NCBI GenBank assembly: GCA_009760855.2
Contig: WPIO01000086.1
Location: 855,001-917,000, forward strand
Origin: Cristatella mucedo
Taxonomy: Eukaryota; Bryozoa; Phylactolaemata; Cristatellidae
Reading direction: 5' to 3'
Length of the DNA: 62,000 nt
Shown: positions 1 to 13,010 of the stretch, piece by piece
Position numbering within the stretch: position 1 is the stretch's first letter
How the letters are laid out: the number at the start of each line of letters is the position of its first letter
Notes under the pieces: model-generated
Told to the model about the DNA's origin: nothing
The model's input: only the letters and a program-made list of their open reading frames with translations
Databases searched by the model: none
Program-made: the position numbers and the translations under genes

Positions 1-127
1 ATACGTCAAAGAAATGCTTTCAGATAATGAGAGCTGTCTATCACAAAGCAGCCCCTGCCGCCACTGCGTGCTCCGTCGTCTTCCTTTTGCTCTATAAGAT
101 GCCCCTTGGTTCTAAAAGAACAATAAT

Positions 128-250
128 AATAATTAAATTGTTAAGCGCCCAGAGGGAAATTAATCTCTATTCTTGGGCCCATGACCTCGGTCAACGAAAT
201 TAATTCACCTTGCCCTTGATCGAGAAAAGCACCGTAACAGCTGTACCGGA
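128..250 (-). mobile_element. SINE family 2, partial
   Basis: Inverted 3' end (AGCGCCCAGAGGGAAATTAA) resembling the L2 tail, then CCCATGACCTCGG. Confidence 0.45.
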
Positions 251-1739
251 AGTGCGATATCCTAAATGGAGCTACGCCAAATATTTTAATTGGAAAAGGA
301 ACTGTCGAAGCATACACTAACGAAAAGCTCATCCCTGACTAGTGAAGCAACAAACCTGGTTTCTAAGGTGTTAAAGGTTAAAAATGGTTCCCAATTGCAT
401 CGGGACGTTCGCGCGTCACACAGGCATATAAATTAGAAGTGAATTAGCGAGTCTTGATAGACCTTTGAGATTAGCTATTTTATATAACATTCTCGTCACT
501 GGTGCTTGAGCTCGTAGGTGCTACAGATTTGAGGGTGGCGCGATGCTACAGTGCTCTCTGACGTCGCAAAGCTTCGTTGAGCACTGCACATTGATTACGC
601 GTTAAGCTGGTGCATTGTAGACAAAAACCGTTTTAAGTTGCTGCTTTGGGTCGTTAGGATCAAGCACCTTACCCCTGGGCTAAGACTCAGGGGCAATAGT
701 CGCCGATGCTCAAATAGCAGCAGAACACGGTAGCGTTAAAGAGCGTCCAAAGCTTGAAAGCGTAAATCACTTTCACGTTTGCGCAACTGCCTATTCGACA
801 GCTACATAGTGCAAATTATGTACTCGTCAGCCACTGGATTATGCAACTCTCACTAGAGACCCAAAGCACTAATCAATTGCCTGGCTCAAAATGCTAGACT
901 TCAGCTAAGTGTATTCCCCATAAGTCTGGATGCTTGCGCCACTTTACCAATTCATTACAACGTATTTGATTCCTTATCATCCTAAATCAGGAAGCAGCGG
1001 TTTCTTATTTTTGCATCAGTACAACTATTCAGTGCTGAGATAATGTTCAAGTCGGCGGCTTACAGACACGAGACTTATAGCACTAAAATATCCGCTATAT
1101 ATCTTGGAGATGAACAAATGAGAAGCTCGAATCGAGACGGATAAAAAGAAAATGGCCTAAAGTTCTTAATAAGCAAATAGGAAGTTCTTCGAGTTTTCTC
1201 TTTTGTGATTTGCTCGCTCTGGTGGACAAAGGATGTAGGCATGTATACCTAATGCTTGAGCCTAAAAACGGTAAAACTTCTATGCAAAAGGTAAACACAG
1301 CTGCTAGGAATTCACGTCGGTTCCTCGACCTAATTAAGCGCTAATCGCCAATAAATACACTCGAGAAGGAATCTCGTGCACTTCCACTGAATGCTGACTA
1401 TTCTTGAATACCTGAATATCACTGACATCTTGCGATGCTGCTGTGTCGCGCTAATCAATCGACTAAATATACTCCCTTCGCTCCGGAGAAGATTTTTCAC
1501 TGGTCGCTGCTAGAAGGCAGGTTGAAGCCGGCTTCGACGTGCTTGACATTAAAGGTGCTACCAACTGGTAAAGAATTATGCAGCTGGGCTTTTCGATCAT
1601 GAACGTCGCCATTTCTACGTGACAGCCACTTCGCATCGACCTTCAATAATTCTACATTATGCGTATACTGACTTCCAGGTTTTTTCACTCACGTTTAGGT
1701 CTCTACATTATTTTATATCAGATATCCGAGCCACTCACT
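251..1739. other. No supported feature
   Basis: Mixed-composition DNA with only short frames. No repeat family recognised. Confidence 0.5.
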
Positions 1740-2110
1740 AATCAGGCTCGGCATTGTAGCACCAACTCTTCGGACTGTCGAGTTCTGTAGTTGTGCCTCG
1801 AACCGATCTTAACTCCTTTGAAGACATCGTTTTCAGTTCGCCTGATCTCAAAGCACAGAACTCACTTATGATTGACATAATGACAGCCCCTGTCTTGATA
1901 GTATCTCTAAAGACTTTAAAACAAACTTTTTCCGCCTCATTATTCAGTGGGTCCGTATGAATAGTCATTTCCTGGCTTATTCGTGGTGACAGCGTGCACT
2001 TTATCACCAACCAGCTAGCGTAGTTCTTTTACAGCACATGTTAAGTGCTCGGAATGAGGTCTAGTTTTCTGAGGGTTCCATACCAATAGCTCATCATTAA
2101 TATTACTAGT
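1740..2110 (+). mobile_element. Old L2 3' fragment
   Basis: Degenerate match to the last coding segment (ending at 'TTCAGTGGGTCC') and the 3' UTR. Heavily mutated. Confidence 0.5.
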
Positions 2111-2139
2111 TCTATCGTAATTGTATCGCTCGTTACGCA

Positions 2140-2800
2140 GCGAGATGGCGCGGCAGCGTGCGCCCAATGCTCATTCCACAGGCGGCGCCTTCCACGTCAT
2201 AAGACAGGGGTGGGGCAGAGCCAGCGGTCGGCCGGCTTTGCCACCGATCTGACTACGAAGCTTCGCTGAGTTCGCCACTTGCGGCTGCCACGATACCCAG
2301 CAGTTCTGACTTCGTCCTCAGTAAGTTGGAGCCAGGGGGTAGCAGCGGTAGTGGGGGCTGCGAATCGGGCGCTGTGGGCGAGTGCGTCGCGGAGGTGGCC
2401 TTGTCGGCAAAATGGCGTCCCGCCAACTGAAAGTAGAGCCCCAACGGCTGTGTCGCGTTCGCATTTAGCACAAAGACCGCTCGCTGGCGTTGCCGGGGCC
2501 GTCGACGGTCGGCAGAAAAGAGGATCGACGCCGACTCGAGGGGGGTCTGGAGGGTCGTCACGTGACTCGCGTAGCAACGCCCACGTCTCCCTGGCGCTCA
2601 GCTCCGGTGCGGACAGTCAGCTTATCCCCGCTGCCCGCTGTCCCGAGGCGCGGTGGGCCCGAGAGCGTAGAAGCATGTGTTTTAACGTCTACGCCGGCTG
2701 GCGGTAATTGCAGTGGCTGGCTCGCGCCGAGGCACGCTGAGTTCCTCGTTAGTGCATGCATACCTGCGCGTGAAGCAACGGCAGGATAGAGGTCTCAGCT
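2140..2800. other. GC-rich island, no gene assigned
   Basis: Open frames on both strands of up to 142 codons reflect base composition. No splice-consistent exon or domain was found. It may be a promoter or CpG island. Confidence 0.4.
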
Positions 2801-3361
2801 GCGGGCGCAGGGCGGATTCTCGCTCTCGCGCCGCTCGCAAAGTGCGGTGAAAGGTGTCTAGTTATGGAACAATTAACGTCAACGTAATAAGTGGTGCACC
2901 AGCCCGTCTCGGGTGGATGACGCGTTCGCAAGCCGTCGCGGATTTCGATAGACGGATCGATCGTACGCTGCCTTACGCTGAGAGGCGTTGTTACTGCTGC
3001 CTGCCATTTATCGACAGAACAGGAGGAAAGGACTCGGGAGCGTAAACTAAACCAAGAAGCGCGCGAACTACGCCGCTGCTGCATTGGAACTGCAATATAG
3101 CCCCGAGGAGGATATTGCAAAATATGCACTCACGCAGCCGCACAATTAAACAGCGTCTAAATACTCTAAAACCAAAACAGTGCGCTTTTTAATTTTGCTA
3201 CGCTTTTCACTAAGAGTAGAATTAAAAAAAGTTTAGCAAAAGAGAAGCAAGTCAACCGATTGGTGATTATAGCGTGCATTTTAAGCTCGGATAAGCAAGT
3301 GAAGAATCATCCCGTGGGTCGATTTTTGTGCTGATGGATATGCAGGTTTAAAAGAAATACT

Positions 3362-3520
3362 ACCTGATTTACCACCCTCTTTTATATAGCGGAGAGCCTT
3401 CATGGCTATAATAACCACTTGCAGTGGCGATAAATAATCGCCCACCACAGGAGTCGAAATCATGACCTTGAGACCGAGGTCATGGCAAGCAACCGCCTTA
3501 CCTAATGTGCCATCACTGCT
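3362..3520 (-). mobile_element. SINE family 1
   Basis: Inverted copy: CGGAGAGCCTTCATGGCTAT, then decayed B box and A-box region GCCTTACCTAATGTGCCATC. Confidence 0.68.
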
Positions 3521-3689
3521 TGGATTTTTAGTTTCGCTGAGCATAGTAAAGTCCGCTTAATTTTGAGACTTATGACACTTGAGTTCCATGGATTGTAACT
3601 TTTTCTCAGGTATAGTATTCGCAAAGCCTGCTTCACCTTAACACGCCGCATAGTTGGTACGATTATTTCCTCATTACCATTATCATTTA

Positions 3690-4450
3690 CCGCTGCGTTG
3701 TGTCCCTGGCAGCGGTACAAAAAGGAGCATTTTCGTCCTGTACAGCGAGTGGGCTCAGGAGCTCAAACTCTGGGACCACATCGATTACTGAGTGCAATAA
3801 TTAAGCTAAATACTTTTTCTCGCTGTCGGCAAACTGTCGCCGCGATGAACTCTCAGCCACTCGCACCGCCGGGGCACGCCACGAGGCGGCCATTTGCGCG
3901 TCGCTGGCCCCAACGAGCGAGTACACGCACTTTTCTGCCGCCCACGTCGGCCGAAAAGTGCTGCTCGCCGGTCAGTGTTGATCGCGCGCTCGTACGCTTT
4001 GCAAAAACATCCGCGAACGCGTCTCGCATTCCGGCCTTCGGCTCGGAGGCCCCGTCCAGGAGCAAGGCGAGGGCAGAATTCCGGGACGAAACCGAGGTTG
4101 GCTAGCCGCCAGCCACTGGGGCCGCCGTGCAGACGAGACGACGGCGCGCGCACGCGCCCTCGTCTCTCGAGGCGCTCGCTTGAACACGCCGCGCGCCTTG
4201 GCCGAGTGCCAGCAGCCAGCACGCTGTGCGACTCTGGGCGGCGCGAGCGCGGCGACCGAGAGCAGTCGCTCTTGGTCGAGCCGAGATCGCCGAAAGCATC
4301 CGGCCGACTCGGTTTCTGCAGATCGCCTGCGGCGGTGGCGGCGGTGCATGATGATATTCGTGCAGCATCAGATTCGCCCGACGCGTCGCTCAGATCCCCG
4401 AGTTCTCGCGGAGACATTTACGTGCGCGACGTCCTTAGATGATGCAATGA
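3690..4450. other. GC-rich island, no gene assigned
   Basis: Frames up to 203 codons overlap in all directions. A minus-strand stretch near 3950-4060 has a helix-like pattern (GMRDAFADVF) but no valid EF loop or exon phase matching genes A and B. Confidence 0.4.
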
Positions 4451-5044
4451 CGTGAGAGAGCAAACGCATTCTCATAGAATTTACCCGCTAATCAATTTGC
4501 ATGCTTGAAACGCGATGCCTGAGAAGCAAAGATTTAATTTTACTAAAGTATCACGTTCACGGCAAGATGCTTAACGATTGGCACTATCAAACTTGGTAAA
4601 TAACACCTTATCCTCAGAAGAGGAAGGCAGGTTCTCGATGAAGGCCCTCAGTTCTGCTTAGATGGGCGATGCAGTGATATGGCTAAATATTAGGCGCAGC
4701 CGCTTTAGGACCTCGCTGAGAATGACTAGCGAATCTCTAGCAAAAAGTCATCGTTTGGTAATGGTCAAAATAGTTGCAAATCTGTAGTTCAGTTCTGTTG
4801 TTTTACGATGACGGAAGAAATTATATTTTATTTCAACAGTTTACAGTTCCGTGACAACTCATTTTTGATTGCTTGTCTACTTTTGAAATGAATTTATTTC
4901 TTGATATCACAATGCCTTCATTGCTTCTTCAGCAGCGATTCCACTGACTTCGAAATCTGAATGTGATGCTTGCATCTTCGTGCATATACATGTCAACCGA
5001 ATTCATGCTGACCGATGATGCTAGAGTTGCTGATTCAAGATAAA

Positions 5045-5208
5045 ATATTCTAACTGATTTAATAGCCTCTACTGTGTAGCGACAGAAGAGCCTCGAAGCT
5101 ATCACCACCGCATGCAGCGTCAATAAACGATCTCTCATCACAGGATTCGAACCCATAAACTCGTGAACCGAGGTCGCGAAAAACAACTGCCTTACCTATT
5201 GCAATAGC
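5045..5208 (-). mobile_element. SINE family 1
   Basis: Inverted copy with B box GGATTCGAACCC region and CAACTGCCTTACCTA. Confidence 0.68.
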
Positions 5209-5269
5209 AAATGTTTTTGACAACATGCTCCTATAAGCAGTAACTCAAGTGTCAAATAACTATTATAAG

Positions 5270-6000
5270 AGAATAATAATAAGACATTTGGGAAAGCACC
5301 ATCAGAGAACTCAATCTATTTCTAGTCACTTTACATTTGCTGCAAAGGAAGCACGATCGAATGGTTAGTGGTAGCAAGCTCAATAAACAACAAGAACAAC
5401 ATGGTTTGAGGTGACATGCACAGGGTCAGCATGCAAGTGCGGTTTGTGGCAGCATGCAACAGTGTCAGAGCGCATAAGCACGTACAAGACGAATCACAGG
5501 AACCCATTATAACCTGTCATATATAGATGTGTTTTTTTTTCTTTTTAAATGTGAACATGTCAGGAAATATCGCGACGCAGGTTGGGAGCGAGTTCTAGGC
5601 TTTGGCAGCGTACGTACTAAAGGCGCTGTCTCCAACGGTTTTGAGGTTCGTAAGAGGTCTGGCTAAATAGTTATGACAGAGATGACATGCTACGATATCA
5701 GTGCACAGTGCCAACAACGAGTAAATTTGCTTTATTAATCTGCTAGCGGGCACTGTCTTTTTACAGTAGTCGTGCACTAAAGGTTTTCTGTGGCAATTCC
5801 CTGAAAAGTCCAATGATCGGCAAACAAAACGAAATTACTCAGAAGATTCCAGTCACGAACGTGATAATGCACAATTGCTTTGGCTGAGGGTAAAGTGATG
5901 AGTGCTCTTTCTATTGTTGAGCGAACTAATCTAGTTTTATTTTGATATCGTTTAAGGTACACATTTTGAAGGCGCTCGGCTAAAGCTGCTGGCAAGCAAG
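5270..6000 (-). mobile_element. Degenerate L2 3' fragment
   Basis: The minus strand shows the hairpin tail, the 3' UTR and remnants of the C-terminal region ('LKTVGDSAFSTYA'). It lies inside the block bounded by the 38-bp inverted repeat. Confidence 0.6.
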
Positions 6001-6699
6001 TGGAGCAGGCTGGTGACCTGAACGTAGGGAAAGCCGTGGTTTCTGTAGGCTCAGCTGAAGCCGATCTCTCTGCTGCTATGACTGGCGCTTATGAAGATAA
6101 GAGACAGCTGCAATGGAAGCTGCGAAGAGTAGGTGTAAAAATCATGCCTTGCAGTAACTTTGATTAGATTCTAGCAAGGTCACGAAGCTGAATGCTGCCA
6201 CCTACCACAGTGAGTCAAGTTACAAATTGGGACGTCTTAATTTACGGAGAGAGGGCCACAGAAAAGGCAGCAGCTGGAATATAGCCAAAATATTAGTAAT
6301 GGCCCCTTTATTTTCACAGCTGAGAACCGGCGATGTCACAATCTATCGTTTGGAGGCATGAACGCCTAAGCCATGTAGTAAGCAGTCACTTATGTTTCAG
6401 GTGTTGAGAAGACAGTTCAGTAGTACTTCAAGGTCGAAATCAAGTTGTTGTATGACTGTGGAAGATGGTAGGGGGCAGCGGTGGTTCATTGTGGTCGAAA
6501 AATACTCCAGGCTACGTATATGAGCCTGCAGTCGCATATTGCTGTCGCAAATTACTGTCGCCCTTCATTTGAATTGATCCGCCACGTCCCGGCGTCATCT
6601 TAGGATGTTAGTCTTACGCCTCCTAGTTTGAAGCCGCGATTGGGGCTCGACCACAAATCCTAAAGCGTCAGTGAGGACTTAAAATGAATAAATAGCTGA

Positions 6700-6840
6700 T
6701 CGAACAGCGTCGTGTTATGTACCGGTAGAAGTGCGTTAACGGCTATCATTTCCGCTTGCAGCGATCAACCAAGGAGAGCCCTCTGGAGCTTTCGAACCCA
6801 TGATCTCGGTAATGAAGAGCGAACACCTTATCCCATTAAT
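6700..6840 (-). mobile_element. SINE, old inverted copy
   Basis: TTTCGAACCCATGATCTCGG is the inverted B-box region. The body is weakly conserved. Confidence 0.5.
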
Positions 6841-7581
6841 AGAGCTGGATTTGTTTCGAAAGAGCGGTATTTCAGAAGCCTCTAAGCCGCCAAGTAAGAT
6901 TCGCTAGTCATTCTCAGCGAGGTCCTAAAGCGGCTTAGTACTTTGAATACCTCGAAAACATCCATCTCTAGCAAAATATCAGCTGCCGATGCAAAAGCCA
7001 TGTAGCCTTTCAAACAGCAAGATTAATGAATATATCTTGTGCCCAAATAATAAACAGTTAAAACGGAAAAGAAGCACTGAAATTCACTGAATCTGTCTAT
7101 CAACCCAAGCGGACAACCATTTCTACAAATCATCTCGTCTGGAAATCGCCAGCATGGGACTTTAGCTGCTTATATCTCAATTGAATGTGGCATGTCAACG
7201 CATAGATTTCAACGGCCACTAGCCATCCGGTAAAATTTTCAAGTACAATTTAACCAGAGACTTGTACAGGAATCACATTTTTGATACTCTTCATACTACT
7301 CTCTCTTTTTTTCTGTTGCCATCGTGACAGCCAAAAAATCTAGGATTTCATTTTTATGCAGATACCGTTTTGCGATTTCTTTTATCATTTGATCTTTTTC
7401 AGCTTCTGTGCACTGCAGACTCGCTCAGCTGCTTTAAAACTTGCATTACCAACTTCCCCGCTTGGATAACTCCTAAATTTATTTGATTGGATGACAATGA
7501 ATTGTCTATTTGATCTAGTTATGTACAACCCCGTGATAATTGAAGAGGGAATATTTTAAACCAGAAAAATTGGCCAGGCCT

Positions 7582-7768
7582 GCCGTGATGGCACACTAGC
7601 GAAGGCGGGTTGCTTTTCACAACCTCTCTGCCGAGGTCGTGGGTTCGAATCCTGCGGTGAGCGATTCTGTTTTGAAGCTACAAGCAGTGATGATAGCCGT
7701 AAAGGCTCTTTCTTTTGTAGCTATACAAAAAGAGGCTGCTAAATCAGCTAGTATTATTAATTTTTTCC
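7582..7768 (+). mobile_element. tRNA-derived SINE, family 1
   Basis: The tRNA-like head has an A-box region (TGATGGCACACTAG) and a perfect B box (GGTTCGAATCC). A body with TAGCCGTAAAGGCTCT and AGGCTGCTAAATCAGCTAGT follows, with a T-rich tail. At about 180 bp it is the reference for this family. Confidence 0.8.
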
Positions 7769-8899
7769 TTTGAAATGTACCCAAGTTTTGGGTCTCCTAT
7801 TACCAAATGAGATTTCACAAGATTTATTCATCCACTCGGGCAGACTATTAGGTCTTAGTTTGCCTGTATTCAGCTTTAATATTATAGTAAAATATCAGGT
7901 GTGCTTGGATAAGGTTACCACAGTCGAGCTATCTCATGCATATTTGACCAGCAATTTTACTTTAATCACTTCCTGCAGATCCTCCCCACCCCGTCATTGC
8001 AATACAGTATTTGCTAGATGCTACAAGTATAGCAAGCCGCACTTGGCTTAAGACAGAAATTAAGCTGTACTGATTTCAGTCCCTTGCTGCTGTTCAACTT
8101 TTGCAAAGAAGCTATTTCTGCCGCACATGTTTAACCTACTAAGTTCGGTTCGGCCTTCGGGTGACAGGAAAAATCAGTGTGTACTACCAACTTGCAAAAA
8201 TCCTCTTCGGAAATAAGAATGTGTCTTCTTTGATAGCCAGTGGTCTTTTATTTTTTCCTTTCACTGAAGACCCTCAATTAAATTTCCAATCAACATATAT
8301 GGCATCTTTGTCCAGGTATAAACTTAGTTCTCAATGGCGTACTTGTCAGAGCTTAAGGAATCATCAGTTGAAAAAATTACCTTTTACAGCAGGAAATTAG
8401 TCAAAGTAATTGCCAATCTTCTTCATTTCCAAAATTTTTACTAATTATAATTATGCCCATAAATCGATTTAAAAATACGAAATACTTTTTAATAAAAAAT
8501 AAAGTATTTCTCGTATTTAAACACAATCTTATTGCCGTCAAGCTCAATTGAATTTTTAATTTAACACTAGCACTCATTAATAATATCTCAATCACATATT
8601 TTGTACCAATTTATGAAGTAATTTTTGTAATCGCAACACATTTTTATGGCGCCCACAGAAAATTTAATCTCTGAATTTTCTGTAAAGGCAGCATTATTTT
8701 TATTAAGCAAATTATTCCGATTGTAGCATGGTATAGATCAGCTGTTATTTGCAATTATGTATCAAAACGTCTCGCCTCCTAAAACCAAGTGCTAATAGTA
8801 TTTCTGGTTCGTTGCAAAGTACCCTTCCAAAAATAAAAGTCCTTGCGAAAATTGCTTAAGGAAACCGATGCAGCTGAGTCTTTTTTAAATATATCTGTG

Positions 8900-9000
8900 T
8901 ATGCCACTAACCGCTTGATCATGCTTCATTTACAGCCCATGTAAAGTGCCTAGAAAGCGATTAAATTCTATTTGGGCACTAAGCAAATGCATTATTATAG
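8900..9000 (+). mobile_element. L2 3' tail remnant
   Basis: GTAAAGTGCCTAGAAAGCGA followed by a degenerate hairpin partner and ATTATT. Confidence 0.5.
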
Positions 9001-9764
9001 TTGACATATTTTAGCCCTACTTATGTAAAATGTAAGTGAATTCGAGAACAATAACCAGAATTAATGCTTTCAATATTGATTAAATTATAAACTCATAGCA
9101 GCAGAAAAATCTAGTGTCCTATAAATACACAAACTGCTTTATCTGCCAAAAAAATAGCGATTGAAAGACTAATCACATTACAAAATTTGAATAATTTAGT
9201 CGCAGCACTCAACCAAATTGAGTTAATAACAGTAAATTGTATGCACAGCTTCGAAAGATTAATCTAAGTCAATGCTTATCTATAATATCTCAAGCACCAG
9301 TGAATTCAACGCAAGCAAGAATTGATTGACGAGACGATGCTAGGTATGAACCTAATAAGTCCGAGTCACAATCGTGTCTAAAAACGTGCACGATAGTTCC
9401 ATCATCCATATACTACGTGCGCCAGCCGTATTTTACTTGTTGAAACAGTTTCAAGCATCTTTTTAAATAGCTCTGAACATAAAGGCATAGTTATTTGTAC
9501 AGCCGAATAAAGCAGTGGTAAACTGAACGCCGGAAAACTCTGAGGTCCAAGCATTGAAGCTCAGCTCTTTGATTCTGACGACTGCCACTTATGAAGACAA
9601 TGATAAAACTGCTACGTAAACAGGTTTGAATTGGGGGCGTGACAGTCCCCGACGTAAATTAATTTTGGAGTTCAACCAAGCGGCAAAAATGACATTGAAA
9701 CTCTGCCAAAGACGGATACGTGAAGTAAGTTTACTGTCAAGGCCGAGAATGGCCTTATAGTAAT

Positions 9765-9845
9765 AATAATAATGTACTTGATAAAGCGCCCTCAGAGAAC
9801 TTATTATATTTCCAGGCGCTTTACATTTGCTTTAATTTCGTGATG
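9765..9845 (-). mobile_element. L2 3' tail
   Basis: (TAA)n followed by AAAGCGCCCTCAGAGAACTT and AGGCGCTTTACATTTGCT, the inverted L2 tail. Confidence 0.7.
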
Positions 9846-10269
9846 TAAAATGTCTTTTTAGCCCGAAAGGCCTTGACATTCATCTCAATGAATTAAGTGT
9901 GAACTTGACGTTTAGTACGAATGAAGGCTCACCAAGCTATACGTTACCTGAACTTTGAACGACACAGCAATGTCAATTTCCCGAGAGCTTGATGGGAGAC
10001 TACTTTTCCAACGTATGCCCTTAATCGCTTGCAACCGGCGCTACGCTCAGTTTACGGCATAGCTGCCACATCTGCCTGAGCTTCACTCACTTTCTATCGA
10101 TCATATCAATTTCAATATCAATTATCATATCAATTTCAAGATCCTTAGTCTGGCTACAAGTCAAGTCAAGTGGCATGCGCTAGCCTACCAATCTGACCTC
10201 CTTTCGTCTCCTCTGTGCTCCCGCACCACCCGCTCGTGATCCCGTGGTCTGCTCAACGTTCCTCAAACA

Positions 10270-10420
10270 TAATTGAAATCTTCTGTTAATCAAGCCTTCA
10301 ACAGATATGCACCAAATCTCTCTAACTCGCTTCCGTGTGAGGTCACTAACTACCTACAACGACCTTGCATCTTTTAAGTATTAGCTCAAGACGCATTTTT
10401 TTGTTTACCTTTACATTTTC
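10270..10420 (+). mobile_element. Degenerate LINE C-terminal remnant
   Basis: Contains a 'LSNSLPCEV' then 'LQRPCIF' pattern like the C-terminal end of L2-type reverse transcriptases. Too decayed to assign to a family. Confidence 0.3.
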
Positions 10421-10639
10421 ACGGGCGAACTTGTGTTTTTTGTTCTAGTGTACTTTGGGAGCAGACCGGTACATGATTCGGCGCATGCACTAACCAGTTG
10501 CCACGGGTATCGCCATATTTGCACGATGATGGTGACCAACACCCACGATGCTTGCTTGGTTTTCCATGCTTGATGCCGTGCAAGACAGTAAACTGATTGC
10601 CTTGCAGGGGTTTGCAAAGAACTTGGATGAAGAGTAAGC

Positions 10640-10795
10640 TCCGCTAGGGTGCCACGCACTGACCTGTCGTCTGTTGGCTACCGAATACACATATAAACGC
10701 AGCTTAGGCTCCGAGTGCTCTATGGCACACTCTCCCGCATAATACCCACTTAGTGTGTGCGGCTTTGTGGAATTACACGTGGGGTTACATTATGT
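10640..10795 (+). mobile_element. LINE family 2 3' UTR, diverged
   Basis: TCTGTTGGCTACCGAATAC and GCGGCTTTGTGGAATTACAC resemble the 17.35-17.45 kb tail. Confidence 0.5.
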
Positions 10796-11194
10796 AATCT
10801 TAGTATTTTTATCCTTGGTTTTATTAACGAAACACTGCAGTCATTAATGTAAAGAAATTAATCACTTATTAATCCAGTGTGGTCATTTGCATGCCTAAAT
10901 TCATGTTAGATTCATTTTTTAGGGTTTTTCTGAATGAATATAAAAACAAGACGCAAACTTGTTAACTTTTATTGTAAATGAGTGAATTGTAAGAGTTAGC
11001 AAAGCTCTTGAAGTAAAAATAAAGTTTGCAGGAAGCGATAGCCATTTGCAACACTTCATAGGCATAAGCGATTGAGAAAGAATCCTTCCTACCGCGAAAA
11101 GGGTAAATTGTTATACGGCGTTATTGTATTTGTTATAACTGCGCTTTCTTTAATTACTAGTTCCCAGAACGTAGGTTGATGCCTGCAGTCATTA

Positions 11195-11275
11195 ATAATA
11201 ATAATAATAATGCACTTGTTAAAGCGCCCTCAGAGAACTTAATCTCTTTCTAGGCACTTTACATTTGCTAACTGC
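11195..11275 (-). mobile_element. L2 3' tail
   Basis: (TAA)n, then AAAGCGCCCTCAGAGAACTT and the matching hairpin arm, in inverted orientation. Confidence 0.7.
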
Positions 11276-11773
11276 TCGGCTGTCTGTTTGCTAACTGTCC
11301 TGCTCATTATACTAATGACCGCGGTTGACGATGTGTGACTTTGCATATCCCAATAGCGTTGCGAAATCCTTTTTTTCAAGATCACAAGTTTGTTATAGGC
11401 TTAAACTCATTTTTACTATGCTTTTGAAAGCACAACGCCAGCCTGGCTCAATTTTAGGGCGCACAAGAGCTGTTCGGCGGAAAAACACTTTTCTCCCCGA
11501 GCAGTTAGCAAGAGGTGCGGTGGTGCGGTGAGATAGGAAGGGCTTAACGCGAATCTCAAGGCTTAATAGCTGTAGCATCCTGCTCTCCGAAGGTGCGGCT
11601 GATTGATATCGGCTTGCCTGTCAGCTCTCTTGTCCCGGCTAGCTCTTGAAGAGTAGGGCGACATGAGCTGAAGGTTACCGCTACGGCCGGCCGGCCGACG
11701 GTCATGCGGAATATTCGTTGGACGCCACCGAATAGGGCTGTATTGCGCCCGCGGCTCGCATTTTTGTATTTGT

Positions 11774-11963
11774 GAGCCGTAATGGCACACTAGGTAAGGT
11801 GGTTGCTTTTCACGACCTCTGTCCTGAGGTCGTGGGTTCGAATCCTGCTGTGGGCGATTCTGTATTGCAGCTGCAAGCAGTGGTAATATCTGTAAAGGTT
11901 CTTCTTTTGTAGCTATACAAAAAGAGGCTGCTAAATCAGCTAGTATTGTTTATTTATTTATTA
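11774..11963 (+). mobile_element. tRNA-derived SINE, family 1
   Basis: Full-length copy with intact A and B boxes and a (TTTA)n tail. Confidence 0.8.
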
Positions 11964-12029
11964 TGTGTGCCTGTGAGCGCGTGCGGTCCCGGCATAGGGA
12001 TATGCTGCTGCGAACTAGAAGCAGTTGGT

Positions 12030-12200
12030 GAGCTGAGATGACACACTAGGCAAGGCGGTTGCTTTTCATAACCTCAGTGTAAAGGTCGTGGGTTTGAATC
12101 CTGCTGTGGGCGATCCTCTATTGTCACTGCAAATGGTGGTGATAGCCGTTAAGGCTCTCGTATCGCTGTACACAAGAGGTTGTTAAATCAGCAAGTTGTT
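12030..12200 (+). mobile_element. tRNA-derived SINE, family 1
   Basis: Second copy only about 65 bp after the previous one. The B box has one change (GGTTTGAATCC). Confidence 0.75.
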
Positions 12201-12811
12201 TTTGTCCGGGGCAGTGGAGAGGAGGTATTTCTTCGTATGCGAAACGCCCGCCCCCCCCCCAGTGTTCCTACCTTTGTGGTGGACGTGGAGCCACAGTTCT
12301 CCGGACAGGAGTTAAGAGTCCGGTTGTTTGGGCCCCTCCGTCTATTTGGGTCGTTCCACACTACAGACGTAGGTAGCCTAAGTGCGGGCGGGGACGTATT
12401 TTCCTCTTAAGAGCGCTTGTTTCGTTGAGAACCTGCGAGGAGCGTGAGGATAAAACTGAAGTAGACGCGCCGCAGCGACATTGTGCGCTTGCGAATAAAG
12501 TTAAGTAAAATCGTGTGTGCGTCTCTCTTTCCAATTCACGCCACAAGCTCACGATCCCATAGTAACGGCTATTAGTTCTGTCCGGAAGTGGAAGCCGCAC
12601 TCCACGTCAGTAACAACCTGCAGGTACCTTGTTCTCGCGGCTTAGCAGGGTCGCGTGGGAGCTGTAGCCGCTTATGCATATATTTGTGCAGATGTAAATA
12701 TAGCTGTAGGAGCACGCGCAGGTTCCTGTGGGCAAGCCACGTGAGCGCCCCGGGTGCCGGAGTACTAGCGGTCCCACCGGATGCCGTAGATCGGTAGTCC
12801 TTTGGCTTATA

Positions 12812-13010
12812 ATAATAATAATGTACTTGATAAAGCGCCCTCAGAGAACTTAATCTCTTTCTAGGCGCTCTACATTTGCTGCAAAGGGAAATGCAATTGA
12901 ATGGTGAGTAATATCATGCTTGATAAACAAACAAAATGAATAACATGGTTAGGGGTGAGATGCACCGGGTCAGCATGCAAATGTAGTTGGTGCCCTGAGG
13001 ACTGATTCCT
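12812..13010 (-). mobile_element. L2 3' UTR fragment
   Basis: Inverted tail hairpin, then 3' UTR sequence (GCATGCAAATG, GTGAGATGCACCGGGTCAGC) as in the reference copy. Confidence 0.75.

Larger units (their letters stand above)
4698..6935. repeat. 2.2-kb block bounded by a perfect 38-bp inverted repeat
   Basis: AGCCGCTTTAGGACCTCGCT and the next 18 bases (4698-4735) recur exactly as reverse complement at 6898-6935. Flanks beyond the arms do not match. Inside lie two inverted SINEs and a degenerate L2 fragment and no open frame of note. It may be a DNA transposon remnant with terminal inverted repeats that collected other insertions; no clear target-site duplication is visible. Confidence 0.55.

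Noticed and set aside
2279-2707. Long overlapping frames in the GC-rich island at 2.2-2.8 kb as a gene
   Set aside because: Frames are open on both strands because of composition. A minus-strand stretch (VFVLNANATQPL) recalls EF-hand 3 of genes A/B but has no valid loop, splice sites or phase.
3806-4417. 203-codon minus-strand frame as a protein-coding gene
   Set aside because: Arg/Ser/Ala/Pro-rich in every frame, no domain, no promoter or splice support. The EF-like stretch near 3950-4060 is off register and its donor phase does not match.
7600-7680. tRNA genes at SINE heads
   Set aside because: A and B boxes are present but the acceptor stem and anticodon arm do not form, and the same sequence recurs with a SINE body many times.
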